Part shown: positions 42,098 to 50,065 of the stretch, piece by piece
Numbering within the stretch: the first letter of the stretch is position 1
How the letters are laid out: each line of letters starts with the position of its first letter
Assembly: GCF_003963535.1 (NCBI RefSeq)
Contig: NZ_CP034539.1
Span: 9,114,001-9,178,000, forward strand
Direction: 5' to 3'
Length of the DNA stretch: 64,000 nt
DNA from: Streptomyces cyaneochromogenes
GTDB taxonomy: Bacteria; Actinomycetota; Actinomycetes; Streptomycetales; Streptomycetaceae
The notes under the pieces: generated by a model
The model's database searches: none
Told to the model about the DNA's origin: nothing
The model's input: only the letters and a program-made list of their open reading frames with translations
Translations under genes and position numbers: made by a program

Positions 42098-42925
42098 GTG
42101 TCCCAGCACCCTCTCGCCGACCCCCGCCCGGTATCGGCACCGCCGTACGCTCCCAGCCCGACCTCTCCCTACCGCCGCCCGCCAGCGCAGGACGCCCCGC
42201 ACTCCGAGCAGGCGCCGCCGAGCCGCAGCGGCGGGCGGCGGGGGCGTCGCCGGGCTCCGAAACGCACCCCTCTCCTGGGTGACTACCTGGGCTACGCCGC
42301 CACCTTCGTCGGCGCGGGACTGATCAGCGGCGCCATCGTGCACCACCCGCTCGACCCCACCCGCTACACCTTCATCGCCGTCGTAGGCGCAGCGGTCTTC
42401 CTCTGCGCCACCGTGCTGAACGAGTTCGTCCTCACCCGCAGCCGCCCCAGCGCAGGGAAGGTCTGCGGCGTGGTGGCCGCCTCACTCACCTTGTCCTTCG
42501 GTATCGGCATGCTCAGCGGCGGGCTCCAGCACTTCGAGGACTTCCCCGAGCGCGCGGCCATGCTCATCCCCTTCGGCCTCGCGCTCTCCTTCGCCTCCTA
42601 CGTGCTGCGCCACCAGCCCGCCCGGTGGCGCAGCATCCTCGGACCCGCCGGAATCCTGGTGGCAGTGACGGCAGCCCTCGCCTTCGTGGGCCTGAAGGGC
42701 ATCGCCCAGGAGATCGCCACCCAGCCGGGCGGCGACGGCCATGGCCACAGCCACGGCGATGAACCCGCCGCCCCGGCGGAGCCGGGTGAAGCCGATGGCC
42801 ACGAGCACGAATCGGGCCCGACGCAGGCCCCGGCCGACGGGCCGTCGCGGACCCCGGAGCCGACCGCGACGACACCGTCCTCCCCGGCCGCCGAAGACCA
42901 CGGCGAGGCAGGGCACAGCCACTGA
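42098..42925 (+). CDS. Membrane protein with His-rich C-terminal tail, 275 aa
   Basis: A Pro/Arg-rich N-terminus (1-55) precedes about five transmembrane helices (YAATFVGAGLISGAIV, FIAVVGAAVFLCATVLNEF, VCGVVAASLTLSFGIGML, MLIPFGLALSFASYVL, ILGPAGILVAVTAALAFVGL). The last 75 residues are rich in His, Glu, Pro and Thr (GHGHSHGDE, DGHEHE, final GHSH), suited to metal binding. GTG at 42098. Not a recognised family; the copper-linked neighbours suggest metal handling. Confidence 0.65.
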   Translation: MSQHPLADPRPVSAPPYAPSPTSPYRRPPAQDAPHSEQAPPSRSGGRRGRRRAPKRTPLLGDYLGYAATFVGAGLISGAIVHHPLDPTRYTFIAVVGAAVFLCATVLNEFVLTRSRPSAGKVCGVVAASLTLSFGIGMLSGGLQHFEDFPERAAMLIPFGLALSFASYVLRHQPARWRSILGPAGILVAVTAALAFVGLKGIAQEIATQPGGDGHGHSHGDEPAAPAEPGEADGHEHESGPTQAPADGPSRTPEPTATTPSSPAAEDHGEAGHSH

Positions 42926-42938
42926 AGCGGGCGACAGC

Positions 42939-43766
42939 TCAGTGCCCGCCGCCCGAGAAGACGGGAAGCCGCTCGGTGAACGTCCTGCCGCCGTCGAGGG
43001 ATTCGTAGACGCCGTGCTGAGTGGCGGCCAGGACATGCCCGCCGTCGAGGGCGGTCAGCGCCTGGGGCTGTCCGCCCGGCACGGTGCCCACCTTCTTCCA
43101 GGTGGCACCGCCGTCACTGCTGCGGTGCAGGCCACCCGCCAGGTCGACTCCGTAGAGTGCGTCGGCCACAGGCCACGACAGGAAGGCCGGCACCTGCCCG
43201 GAACCAGCGCCGAACCTCCTGCCTCCGTCGGTGCTCGTGGCGACGCCGTCCTCGGTGGTGGCCCGCAAGAGATCCGGGTCCTTCGGGCTGACCGCGATGT
43301 CCAGGGCGGCCAACCGGGCGCGGGTGTCCCAGCTGGTGCGGTCGGCGCTGACACGCAGAACGCCGCGGGCGCTGTCGTAGCCGTAGACGGTGTCGTGCGC
43401 GTACTTCAGGGAGTGGAAATCGGTGGTGCCGCCCAACGACAGCGTCTTCCAGGTCTTGCCCGAGTCGGTGGACTGGATCAGGCCGCGGTTGCCGTGGTCG
43501 TCACTGCCCTCGGCGGGGTGGCCGCTGCCGAGGAAGGACTTCGGGCCGATGACGGTGAAGCCCATGTAGTCGGCCGTGTCGCCGACGTGCGTCGCCTTGC
43601 CCTTCTGGGGTACGGCGATGACGCCTTCGTGGGTGGCGACGTACAGGCGTCCGTCGGCCGGGTCGATGCCCAGACCGTGGACATGGCTGACGGCAAGGCC
43701 ATCGGAGTCGTGTTCCGACTTGGTGGCGGAGGACGTGTCGGAGCTGGAGGAACAGGCGGCCAGCAC
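42939..43766 (-). CDS. BNR/sialidase-repeat (F510_1955-like) lipoprotein, start unclear
   Basis: A beta-propeller-type protein with repeated Asp-box motifs (STDSGKTWK, STDGGRRFG, SSDGGATWKK, SLDGGRTF) and an N-terminal Cys-Ser-rich segment. GTG at 43766 would place lipobox LAAC at Cys5, too short for a signal peptide. The upstream frame continues as a plausible signal core (AVTAAVLAAV) but has no start codon or basic N-terminus before reaching the next gene, so the 5' end may be lost. Secreted repeat proteins of this type often follow copper genes. Confidence 0.7.
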   Translation of the reverse strand: MLAACSSSSDTSSATKSEHDSDGLAVSHVHGLGIDPADGRLYVATHEGVIAVPQKGKATHVGDTADYMGFTVIGPKSFLGSGHPAEGSDDHGNRGLIQSTDSGKTWKTLSLGGTTDFHSLKYAHDTVYGYDSARGVLRVSADRTSWDTRARLAALDIAVSPKDPDLLRATTEDGVATSTDGGRRFGAGSGQVPAFLSWPVADALYGVDLAGGLHRSSDGGATWKKVGTVPGGQPQALTALDGGHVLAATQHGVYESLDGGRTFTERLPVFSGGGH

Positions 43767-43850
43767 GGCCGCGAGAACGGCCGCGGTGACGGCGGCGGCC
43801 GGGAGTGAATCGTGCGCGGGGCAGGTGCGGGCCTGTGAAGGCGATCGGCC

Positions 43851-44300
43851 TCAGCTCCCGGCGAACCGCAGTTCCGCCCACCGGCTGATCCCGTCGGAGT
43901 GTGCGTGTACGCCGCACTGGGCCGCCAGCGCATGGACGATGGCGAGGCCCCGGCCGTGCTCGTCCGGATCGATGGCCGAGGCCGCCGGACACCTGGGGGT
44001 CGTGGGCCCCATGTCGGTCACTTCGACGCGTATGGCGCCGCACCTGTCCGCCTGGCGTCGCGAGAGCCTCAGTGTCGCCGGCGGCAGGGCGTGGACGATC
44101 GCGTTGGTGAGGAGCTCCGAGACCACCAGCAGCACGTCCTCCGCGGTGTCCGCGGCCAGGTTCCAGTCGGCGAGAACCTCGCGCACGCGTCGGCGCGCGC
44201 CCGAGACGGCACCCGGCGTGGGCGGCATGGGGAAGACGTGTTCGACCTCCCCGCGCGGCGCGGCCTCGAGCTGCGCGGCCTCGAGCTGCGCAGTTGTCAT
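43851..44300 (-). CDS. HATPase_c anti-sigma-factor-like ATP-binding protein
   Basis: A 149-residue GHKL ATPase of the RsbW/SpoIIAB-like type abundant in Streptomyces: N-box VVSELLTNAIVHA and G1/G2-like boxes DMGPTTP and HGRGLAIVHALA. The start includes a tandem repeat AQLEAAQLEAA. It probably binds and holds an anti-anti-sigma or sigma partner, not encoded nearby. Confidence 0.85.
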   Translation of the reverse strand: MTTAQLEAAQLEAAPRGEVEHVFPMPPTPGAVSGARRRVREVLADWNLAADTAEDVLLVVSELLTNAIVHALPPATLRLSRRQADRCGAIRVEVTDMGPTTPRCPAASAIDPDEHGRGLAIVHALAAQCGVHAHSDGISRWAELRFAGS

Positions 44301-44387
44301 GTGTCCTCCTCCTCGGGGCAGTCCTGGTGGCCCGCAAGCCGGGCATCATGGCACCCTAAAGAGGGACAAGCGGCCAGTCAACGAACA

Positions 44388-44404
44388 TCGGTCGGCATTA
44401 CCGA
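44388..44404 (+). promoter_or_regulatory. Putative IclR/GylR operator
   Basis: TCGGT (44388-44392) and ACCGA (44400-44404) form a short dyad 43 bp before the IclR gene, a candidate autoregulatory site. Confidence 0.4.
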
Positions 44405-44446
44405 ACGAGGGTCCCAAATCGGAAAAAGCGGGACTATCATCGCTTC

Positions 44447-45214
44447 ATGGCCGGCCCAGTCCAGTCGATAGAGCGGGCCGCGGCGATCCTGCGCCTCCTC
44501 GCCGGCGGATCCCGTCGGCTGGGGCTGGGAGAAGTGGCCTCGTCGCTGGGGCTCGCCAAGGGCACCGCCCATGGAATCCTGCGCACCCTGCAGCACGTGG
44601 ACTTCGTGGAGCAGGATCCGGCGACCGGAAAGTACCAGCTCGGGGCGGCTCTGCTGCACCTCGGCACGAGTTACCTCGACGTCAACGAACTGCGTTCGCG
44701 GTCCATCAACTGGGCCGACGCCCTGGCCGCCCGTAGCGGGGAGGCCGTCCGCCTGGGCACGCCCCTGGAGGGCAGGGTGCTCGTCATCCACCATGTCTTC
44801 CGGCCCGACGACACCCTGCAGACCCTGGACGTCGGCGCCCTGCTGCCGCTGCACGCCTCCTCGCTCGGCAAGGTCCTCCTCGCTTTCGGGGCGACGCCCC
44901 TCGAGCCGCTGCTGGACGGCGAACCGGAGGCGTACACCCGGCACACCCTGGTCCATCCGGAGGAGCTGAATCGTGCGCTCGGCGAGATACGGGATCTCGG
45001 CTGGGGCGCCGAGGTGCAGGAGATGAGCATGGGCGAGGCCGGAATCGCCGCGCCGATCCGAGGACAGGGTGGACTCGTGGTGGGCGCGATCGGGGTGTCC
45101 GGCGCGGTCGAGCGGATCTGCGACACCAAAGGCCGACCACAACCGGCCCTGATCACCGTGCTGCGGGAGGCGGCACGCGCGATCTCCAGAGATCTGGGCG
45201 CGGCCCGCTGGTAG
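44447..45214 (+). CDS. IclR-family regulator, GylR-like
   Basis: A 255-residue IclR protein: N-terminal winged helix (VQSIERAAAILRLLAGG, LGLAKGTAHGILRTL) and C-terminal effector domain with LPLHASSLGKVLLAF and EMSMGEAGIAAPIRG. Direct position before glycerol kinase matches GylR, the glycerol-responsive regulator of Streptomyces. ATG at 44447 lacks a strong ribosome site. Confidence 0.87.
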   Translation: MAGPVQSIERAAAILRLLAGGSRRLGLGEVASSLGLAKGTAHGILRTLQHVDFVEQDPATGKYQLGAALLHLGTSYLDVNELRSRSINWADALAARSGEAVRLGTPLEGRVLVIHHVFRPDDTLQTLDVGALLPLHASSLGKVLLAFGATPLEPLLDGEPEAYTRHTLVHPEELNRALGEIRDLGWGAEVQEMSMGEAGIAAPIRGQGGLVVGAIGVSGAVERICDTKGRPQPALITVLREAARAISRDLGAARW

Positions 45215-45255
45215 GCCCCAGCACCTGCGTGACACATCGGAAGGCAGGGCCGATC

Positions 45256-46770
45256 ATGGTTGAACGGTATGTGATGTCCATCGACCAGGGCACCACCTCC
45301 ACCCGCTGCATCCTGTTCGACCACGGCGGGCGGCTGGTGTCCGTCGCCCAGCGGGAGCACCAGCAGTACTTCCCCCGGCCCGGCTGGGTCGAGCATGACG
45401 CCGTCGAGATCTGGCGCAACCTCCAGCGCGTCGTCCCGGAGGCACTGCTCAACGCCCGTATCGACGCGAGCCAGATCTCCGCCATAGGGATCGCGAACCA
45501 GCGCGAGACGACGGTGCTCTGGGACCGGCGGACCGGAGTCCCGATGGGCCGGGCGATCGTCTGGCAGGACACCCGCACCGCCCCCCTCGTCGACGAGCTG
45601 CGCAGGGACCCTGGCGAGGAGTTCTTCCTCGACCGCTGCCGCCTGCCTCCGTCGACCTACTTCTCCGCGCCCCGTATCCGCTGGCTGTTCGACAACGTCG
45701 ACGGGCTGGAGCGGCGCGCCCGGAACGGGGAGGTGCTGTTCGGCACCATCGAGAGCTGGCTGATCTGGAACCTCACCGGCGGTACGGACGGCGGCCTGCA
45801 CATCACCGACGCCACCAACGCCAGCCGCACCATGCTCATGGACATCCGGACGCTGACCTGGGACGAAGCGCTCATGGACTTCTTCGGGGTGCCCCGCCCG
45901 ATGATGCCGGAGATCCGGTCCTCGGCGGAGAGCTACGGCGAGGCCCGCGCACTGCTCCCCGGGGTGCGCATCACGGCGGCCCTCGGCGACCAGCAGGCGG
46001 CCCTGTTCGGACAGACCTGCTTCTCGCCGGGCGAGGCGAAGTGCACCTACGGGACCGGCAGCTTCCTGGTGATGAACACCGGAACCGACCTCGTGCGGTC
46101 CGAGCACGGGCTCCTCACGACGGTCGCGTACAAGATCGCGGACCAGCCCACGGTCTACGCGCTGGAGGGCCCGATCGCCGTCACCGGCTCGCTGGTGCAG
46201 TGGTTCCGGGACCGGCTGGGCCTGATCCACAGCGCCCCCGAGATCGAGACGCTGGCGCGCACCGTCGAGGACAACGGCGGCTGCTACATCGTCCCCGCCT
46301 TCTCCGGTCTGTTCGCCCCCCACTGGCGCAGCGACGCCCGCGGCGTCATCGTCGGCCTCACCTCGTACATCACGAAGGGCCACCTGGCCCGCGCCGTCCT
46401 GGAGGCCACCGGCTGGCAGACCCGCGAGGTCGTCGACGCCATGAACGCCGACTCCGCGCTCGCCCTCAAGCAGCTGAAGGTGGACGGAGGCATGACATCC
46501 GACCACCTGCTCATGCAGATCCTGGCCGATGTGCTCGACGTTCCCGTCGTACGGCCCCTCGTCGCCGAGACGGTGTCGCTGGGCGCCGCCTACGCCGCCG
46601 GACTCGCGGCCGGCTACTGGCCGGATCTGAAGGTGCTGCGCCGCAACTGGCACCGGGCCGCACAGTGGCTGCCGGACATGGAACCCGGACGGCGGGAGTG
46701 GGAGTACTCGTGCTGGAAGCGGGCCGTCGAGCGGTCGCTGGGGTGGATCCAACCGCCCCAGCGCTCGTGA
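45256..46770 (+). CDS. glpK: Glycerol kinase
   Basis: A 504-residue FGGY-family kinase that makes glycerol 3-phosphate. Characteristic segments are SIDQGTTSTRCILFD (ATP/phosphate 1), ANQRETTVLWDRRTG, WQDTRT, the substrate region YGTGSFLVMNTG and VDGGMTSDHLLMQ. ATG at 45256 lies 41 bp after the IclR gene. The usual glpF (facilitator) and glpD (dehydrogenase) partners are absent, so glycerol must enter and be oxidised through loci elsewhere. Confidence 0.93.
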   Translation: MVERYVMSIDQGTTSTRCILFDHGGRLVSVAQREHQQYFPRPGWVEHDAVEIWRNLQRVVPEALLNARIDASQISAIGIANQRETTVLWDRRTGVPMGRAIVWQDTRTAPLVDELRRDPGEEFFLDRCRLPPSTYFSAPRIRWLFDNVDGLERRARNGEVLFGTIESWLIWNLTGGTDGGLHITDATNASRTMLMDIRTLTWDEALMDFFGVPRPMMPEIRSSAESYGEARALLPGVRITAALGDQQAALFGQTCFSPGEAKCTYGTGSFLVMNTGTDLVRSEHGLLTTVAYKIADQPTVYALEGPIAVTGSLVQWFRDRLGLIHSAPEIETLARTVEDNGGCYIVPAFSGLFAPHWRSDARGVIVGLTSYITKGHLARAVLEATGWQTREVVDAMNADSALALKQLKVDGGMTSDHLLMQILADVLDVPVVRPLVAETVSLGAAYAAGLAAGYWPDLKVLRRNWHRAAQWLPDMEPGRREWEYSCWKRAVERSLGWIQPPQRS

Positions 46771-46816
46771 GCCTCGGCCCGGATGCGGACCCGGTCGCCC
46801 CACGGGTGTCGAACGA

Positions 46817-46848
46817 CAGCGGGTCTGCCGACAGTGGCAGACCCGCTG
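46817..46848. terminator. Strong bidirectional terminator
   Basis: A 13-bp perfect stem (CAGCGGGTCTGCC at 46817-46829, complement at 46836-46848) with a 6-base loop lies between glpK and the convergent sulfonate permease. Confidence 0.88.
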
Positions 46849-46888
46849 GGTGTGTGACGACAGGGCACGCGGCGCGCGCGTGCGCCCT

Positions 46889-47788
46889 TCAGCGGGTGAC
46901 CAGCAGCCCCCTGCTGCGCAGTACCCGCCGCTCCAGCGGGCTGAAGATCAGCAGGTCGATGGCGATACCGACGAGCAGGATCAGGAAGATGGCCAGGAAC
47001 ACCTGCGACATGCTGCTGTTGGTGCGCCCGTGCTCCAGCAACTGGCCCAGCCCGACGCCCAGATCGGGCGAGGTGGCGATGATCTCGGCGGCCATCAGGG
47101 AGCGCCAGGAGAAGGCCCAGCCCTGCTTCAGACCCGCCAGATAGCCGGGCAGCGCGGCCGGCATCACGATGTACCGGGCCTCACGCAGCCCGGTCGCGCC
47201 CAGGGTGCGTCCGGCGCGCAGGAACAGCGGGGGGATCTGGTCGATGCCCGCGACGAGGCCGTTGGCGATGGACGGGACCGCGCCGAGCAGGATCACGGCG
47301 TACATCATCGAGTCGTTGAGGCCCAGCCAGAGCACGGCGGGCGGCACCCACGCCACCGACGGCAGCGACTGCAGCCCGGACAGGATGGGGCCGATGGCGC
47401 CCCGGACGAACCTCACCCGGGCGACCAGCAGACCGAGCGGCGTACCGATGGCGAGCGCGATCAGGAAGCCGAGCAGACCGCGCGAGACGGAGGTCCAGAT
47501 GTAGTCGAGGAGCGTTCCCTTGAGCCAGGCATCGCTCACCTCGGCCCACACGTCGGCCGGCGCGGGCAGCTTGTACTCGGGGGCGACCTGGGCCCACACC
47601 AGCAGCTGCCAGACCACCAGCACCAGGACGATGGCGGTGACGGGCGGCAGCACCTTGCGGTTCAGGGTCTCGCGCAGCGGCGTACGGCTGACGACCACCG
47701 AGTCCAGGGCGTCGAGCCCGGCCTCCAGCCCCGCCAGATCGTCGGCGCTGTGCTTCTTGACGTCGACGCCGTTGTCAGTGCTGGCCAT
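46889..47788 (-). CDS. SsuC-like sulfonate ABC transporter permease
   Basis: A 299-residue BPD-type permease with about six transmembrane helices; the EAA-type loop GATGLREARYIVMPAALPGYLAGL and WSFRSLMAAE-like segment mark the SsuC/TauC family. ATG at 47788 overlaps the ATPase gene end by 14 bp. Third gene of a leftward operon (binding protein, ATPase, permease) led by a Cys-leader peptide, which supports sulfonate or taurine import. Confidence 0.87.
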   Translation of the reverse strand: MASTDNGVDVKKHSADDLAGLEAGLDALDSVVVSRTPLRETLNRKVLPPVTAIVLVLVVWQLLVWAQVAPEYKLPAPADVWAEVSDAWLKGTLLDYIWTSVSRGLLGFLIALAIGTPLGLLVARVRFVRGAIGPILSGLQSLPSVAWVPPAVLWLGLNDSMMYAVILLGAVPSIANGLVAGIDQIPPLFLRAGRTLGATGLREARYIVMPAALPGYLAGLKQGWAFSWRSLMAAEIIATSPDLGVGLGQLLEHGRTNSSMSQVFLAIFLILLVGIAIDLLIFSPLERRVLRSRGLLVTR

Positions 47789-48581
47789 GGCGGCGGATCT
47801 CCCCACGCAGTTCTTCGGTGATCTCGACGGACAGTTCGGCGACGGCGGCGTCCTCGATGCGCCGCGGATGCGGCAGGTCGACCGTCCACTCCCGGGCGAT
47901 CCGGCCGGGACGGGAGGACAGCAGGACGACACGCTGGGCCAGCCGTACGGCCTCGCGCACGTTGTGCGTCACGAACAGCACCGACAGTCCCGTCTCGCGC
48001 CAGATACGGGTCAGTTCGTCGTGCAGCACGTCCCGCGTGATCGCGTCCAGCGCGGCGAACGGCTCGTCCATCAGCAGCAGCCGGCTGTCCTGGGCCAGCG
48101 CCCGGGCGAGCGCGACGCGCTGGCGCATACCGCCCGACAGCTCGTGCACCCGCTTGCCGTACGCGCCCTGCAGCCGCACGAGGTCCAGCAGCCGCTCCGC
48201 CTCCGGGCGCCGCTCCGCCTTGGCGACCCCGCGCAGCTTCAGCGCGAGCTCGATGTTCCTGCCCGCGGTCAGCCACGGGAACAGCGCGTGCTCCTGGAAC
48301 ATCAGGGCCGGCCGGCCGTCCGTGCCGATCGAGCCGACGGACGGCCGGTCGAGCCCCGCGACCAGGTTGAGCAGGGTGGACTTGCCGCACCCCGATGCTC
48401 CCAGGAGGGTGACGAACTCGCCGGGTGCGACATCGAGCGTGATGTCGTCCAGCACGAGCTGTTGCCCGCCGGTCCTGCCCGGCGTGGGGAAGGACTTCGA
48501 GACGTGCTCGATACGGGCGGCATACGGCACCGCCGTGGCGTCCTCGGCGACCTTCGCGGTCGTGGCCGTCGTGGTGGCCAT
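47775..48581 (-). CDS. SsuB-like sulfonate ABC transporter ATPase
   Basis: A 268-residue ATPase with Walker A GASGCGKST, signature LSGGMRQR, and Walker B LLLMDEPFAALD. The FQEHALFPWL Q-loop is typical of SsuB/TauB. ATG at 48581 has AGGAGG 8 bases ahead and is preferred over ATG 48605. Couples ATP hydrolysis to the permease encoded next. Confidence 0.88.
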   Translation of the reverse strand: MATTTATTAKVAEDATAVPYAARIEHVSKSFPTPGRTGGQQLVLDDITLDVAPGEFVTLLGASGCGKSTLLNLVAGLDRPSVGSIGTDGRPALMFQEHALFPWLTAGRNIELALKLRGVAKAERRPEAERLLDLVRLQGAYGKRVHELSGGMRQRVALARALAQDSRLLLMDEPFAALDAITRDVLHDELTRIWRETGLSVLFVTHNVREAVRLAQRVVLLSSRPGRIAREWTVDLPHPRRIEDAAVAELSVEITEELRGEIRRHGQH

Positions 48582-48620
48582 GGTCGTCACCTCCTGGGAA
48601 CTCATCCGGTGCGGTGGTCG

Positions 48621-49727
48621 CTACTTGACGCCGAGACCGGCGTCGTCGACCTCGTCCTTGCCCTCGGCCTTGAGGACCTTGTTGAGCGTGGTGAGGTCGT
48701 AGATGCCCTCGAGGTCGGGCTCCTCCAGCAGGCCGGCCTTGACCGCGTGCTCCGCCTCGGTGTCGAGGGTGGCGGCCAGCGGGTCGTCCAGGAAGGCGAT
48801 CGACTTCCAGGCCGGGTCGAGGACCTCGGCGGGCAGGGCCTTGCCGGAGAGCTCCTCAAGGGCCTTGTTGGCGGAGGCCTTGGCCTTGTCCGGGTTGGCG
48901 TTGATCCACTCGTTGGTCTTCACCGAACCGCGCAGCACCGCCTCGACGACGTCCGGGTGCTCCTTGAGGAAGTCCTGCCGGACGATGATGTTCGTGATCA
49001 CGAACTTCTTGTCGGGCCACAGGTCGCCCTCGTCGAGGAGCACCTTCGCGCCCTCGGCGACCAGCTTGGACGCGGTCGGCTCGGGCACCCAGGCACCGTC
49101 GATCGAGCCGGACTTGTAGGCGTCCGGGGTGATCTTGTTGTCGGTGCGGACGACCGAGACATCGCCCTTGCCGCTCTCCGCGTCGACCTTCCAGCCCTGG
49201 TCGGAGACCCAGTTGAGGAAGGCGACGTCCTGGGTGTTGCCGAGCTGCGGCGTGGCGATCTTCTTGCCCTTGACGTCCTTCAGGGACTTGATCTTCTCCG
49301 GGTTGACGACGAGCTTGACGCCGCCCGAGGCCGAACCGGAGATGATGCGCAGGTTCTTGCCCGCCGCCTTGGTGTAGCCGTTGATGGCGGGGGAGGGGCC
49401 GATCCAGCCGATGTCGAGGGACTCGGAGTTCAGCGCCTCGATCTCGGACGGGCCGGCGTTGAACGTCGAGGCCTTGATCGTGGTACCGCCGAGCTCCTTC
49501 TGGAGCAGGCCCTCCTGGATGCCCACCAGCGCGGTGGCGTGTGTGAGGTTCGGGAAGTAGCCGATCTTCACCTCGTCGACGGAGAGCTTCTTGGCGTCCG
49601 CCGCGACCTCGGTCTGCTTGTCGCTGTCGGTGGACTCGGAGCCGTAACCGCAGGCGGTGAGCAGCAGGGGGAGCGCCGCGACGACGGCGAAGGTGCGCAG
49701 GGTGGTGAGCGGTCTTGCGGCAGACAC
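48621..49727 (-). CDS. SsuA-like sulfonate-binding lipoprotein
   Basis: A 368-residue extracytoplasmic receptor. The signal peptide ends in lipobox LTAC (Cys26). The mature part matches SsuA/TauA-type proteins: VKIGYFPNLTHATALVG, ALNSESLDIGWIGPSPAI, and KIATPQLGNTQDVAF. GTG at 49727 has GAGAGGA ahead. Transport substrate is probably an alkanesulfonate or taurine, given the Cys-leader upstream and the downstream monooxygenase cluster. Confidence 0.88.
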   Translation of the reverse strand: MSAARPLTTLRTFAVVAALPLLLTACGYGSESTDSDKQTEVAADAKKLSVDEVKIGYFPNLTHATALVGIQEGLLQKELGGTTIKASTFNAGPSEIEALNSESLDIGWIGPSPAINGYTKAAGKNLRIISGSASGGVKLVVNPEKIKSLKDVKGKKIATPQLGNTQDVAFLNWVSDQGWKVDAESGKGDVSVVRTDNKITPDAYKSGSIDGAWVPEPTASKLVAEGAKVLLDEGDLWPDKKFVITNIIVRQDFLKEHPDVVEAVLRGSVKTNEWINANPDKAKASANKALEELSGKALPAEVLDPAWKSIAFLDDPLAATLDTEAEHAVKAGLLEEPDLEGIYDLTTLNKVLKAEGKDEVDDAGLGVK

Positions 49728-49815
49728 GGAGGTGTCCTCTCGGAGAATGGTGATCAGGGATGTACGGCAAGAAGGTGTGAAGGCCTGCTGGTGCGCACCG
49801 GCACACCACTCGCCC

Positions 49816-49834
49816 GCCGTCCCGGTGGGGCGGC
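49816..49834 (-). terminator. Attenuator-like hairpin after leader peptide 1
   Basis: GCCG-x-CCC / GGG-x-CGGC (one mismatch, loop of 3) lies 46 bases after the leader stop and 89 bases before the SsuA-like start. Confidence 0.5.
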
Positions 49835-49879
49835 AGGGGGCGCAATGGTGTGGGGGACGTGCGGGTTGCGCGGACGGAC

Positions 49880-49981
49880 TCAGACGAGCCGACAGATCGC
49901 GCTGGCCGTACGGCCGAAGTCGATGTGGCGACGTGAAGTCAGAAGGGGCGACAGCAGGTCTGTGTGGTTGCGCGTTCTCAT
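49880..49981 (-). CDS. Cys-containing leader peptide 1, 33 aa
   Basis: A tiny ORF, ATG 49981 to TGA 49880, whose end reads RRHIDFGRTASAICR with one Cys. The same pattern (R-x-H/T-I/V-D-F/L...C) recurs in three other mini-ORFs upstream of sulfur genes in this window. It precedes the SsuABC-like operon by 152 bases with a hairpin in between. Known Cys-containing short ORFs of actinobacteria act as cysteine-responsive attenuators; that role is inferred here. Confidence 0.75.
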   Translation of the reverse strand: MRTRNHTDLLSPLLTSRRHIDFGRTASAICRLV

Positions 49982-50065
49982 GGCCACCCACCCCACAGTT
50001 TCCTAGTTTCCCTACCTGGCTGATGGGGATCGTGGCAGAAGGTGGCCGCTACCCCAAGAGGCTTT

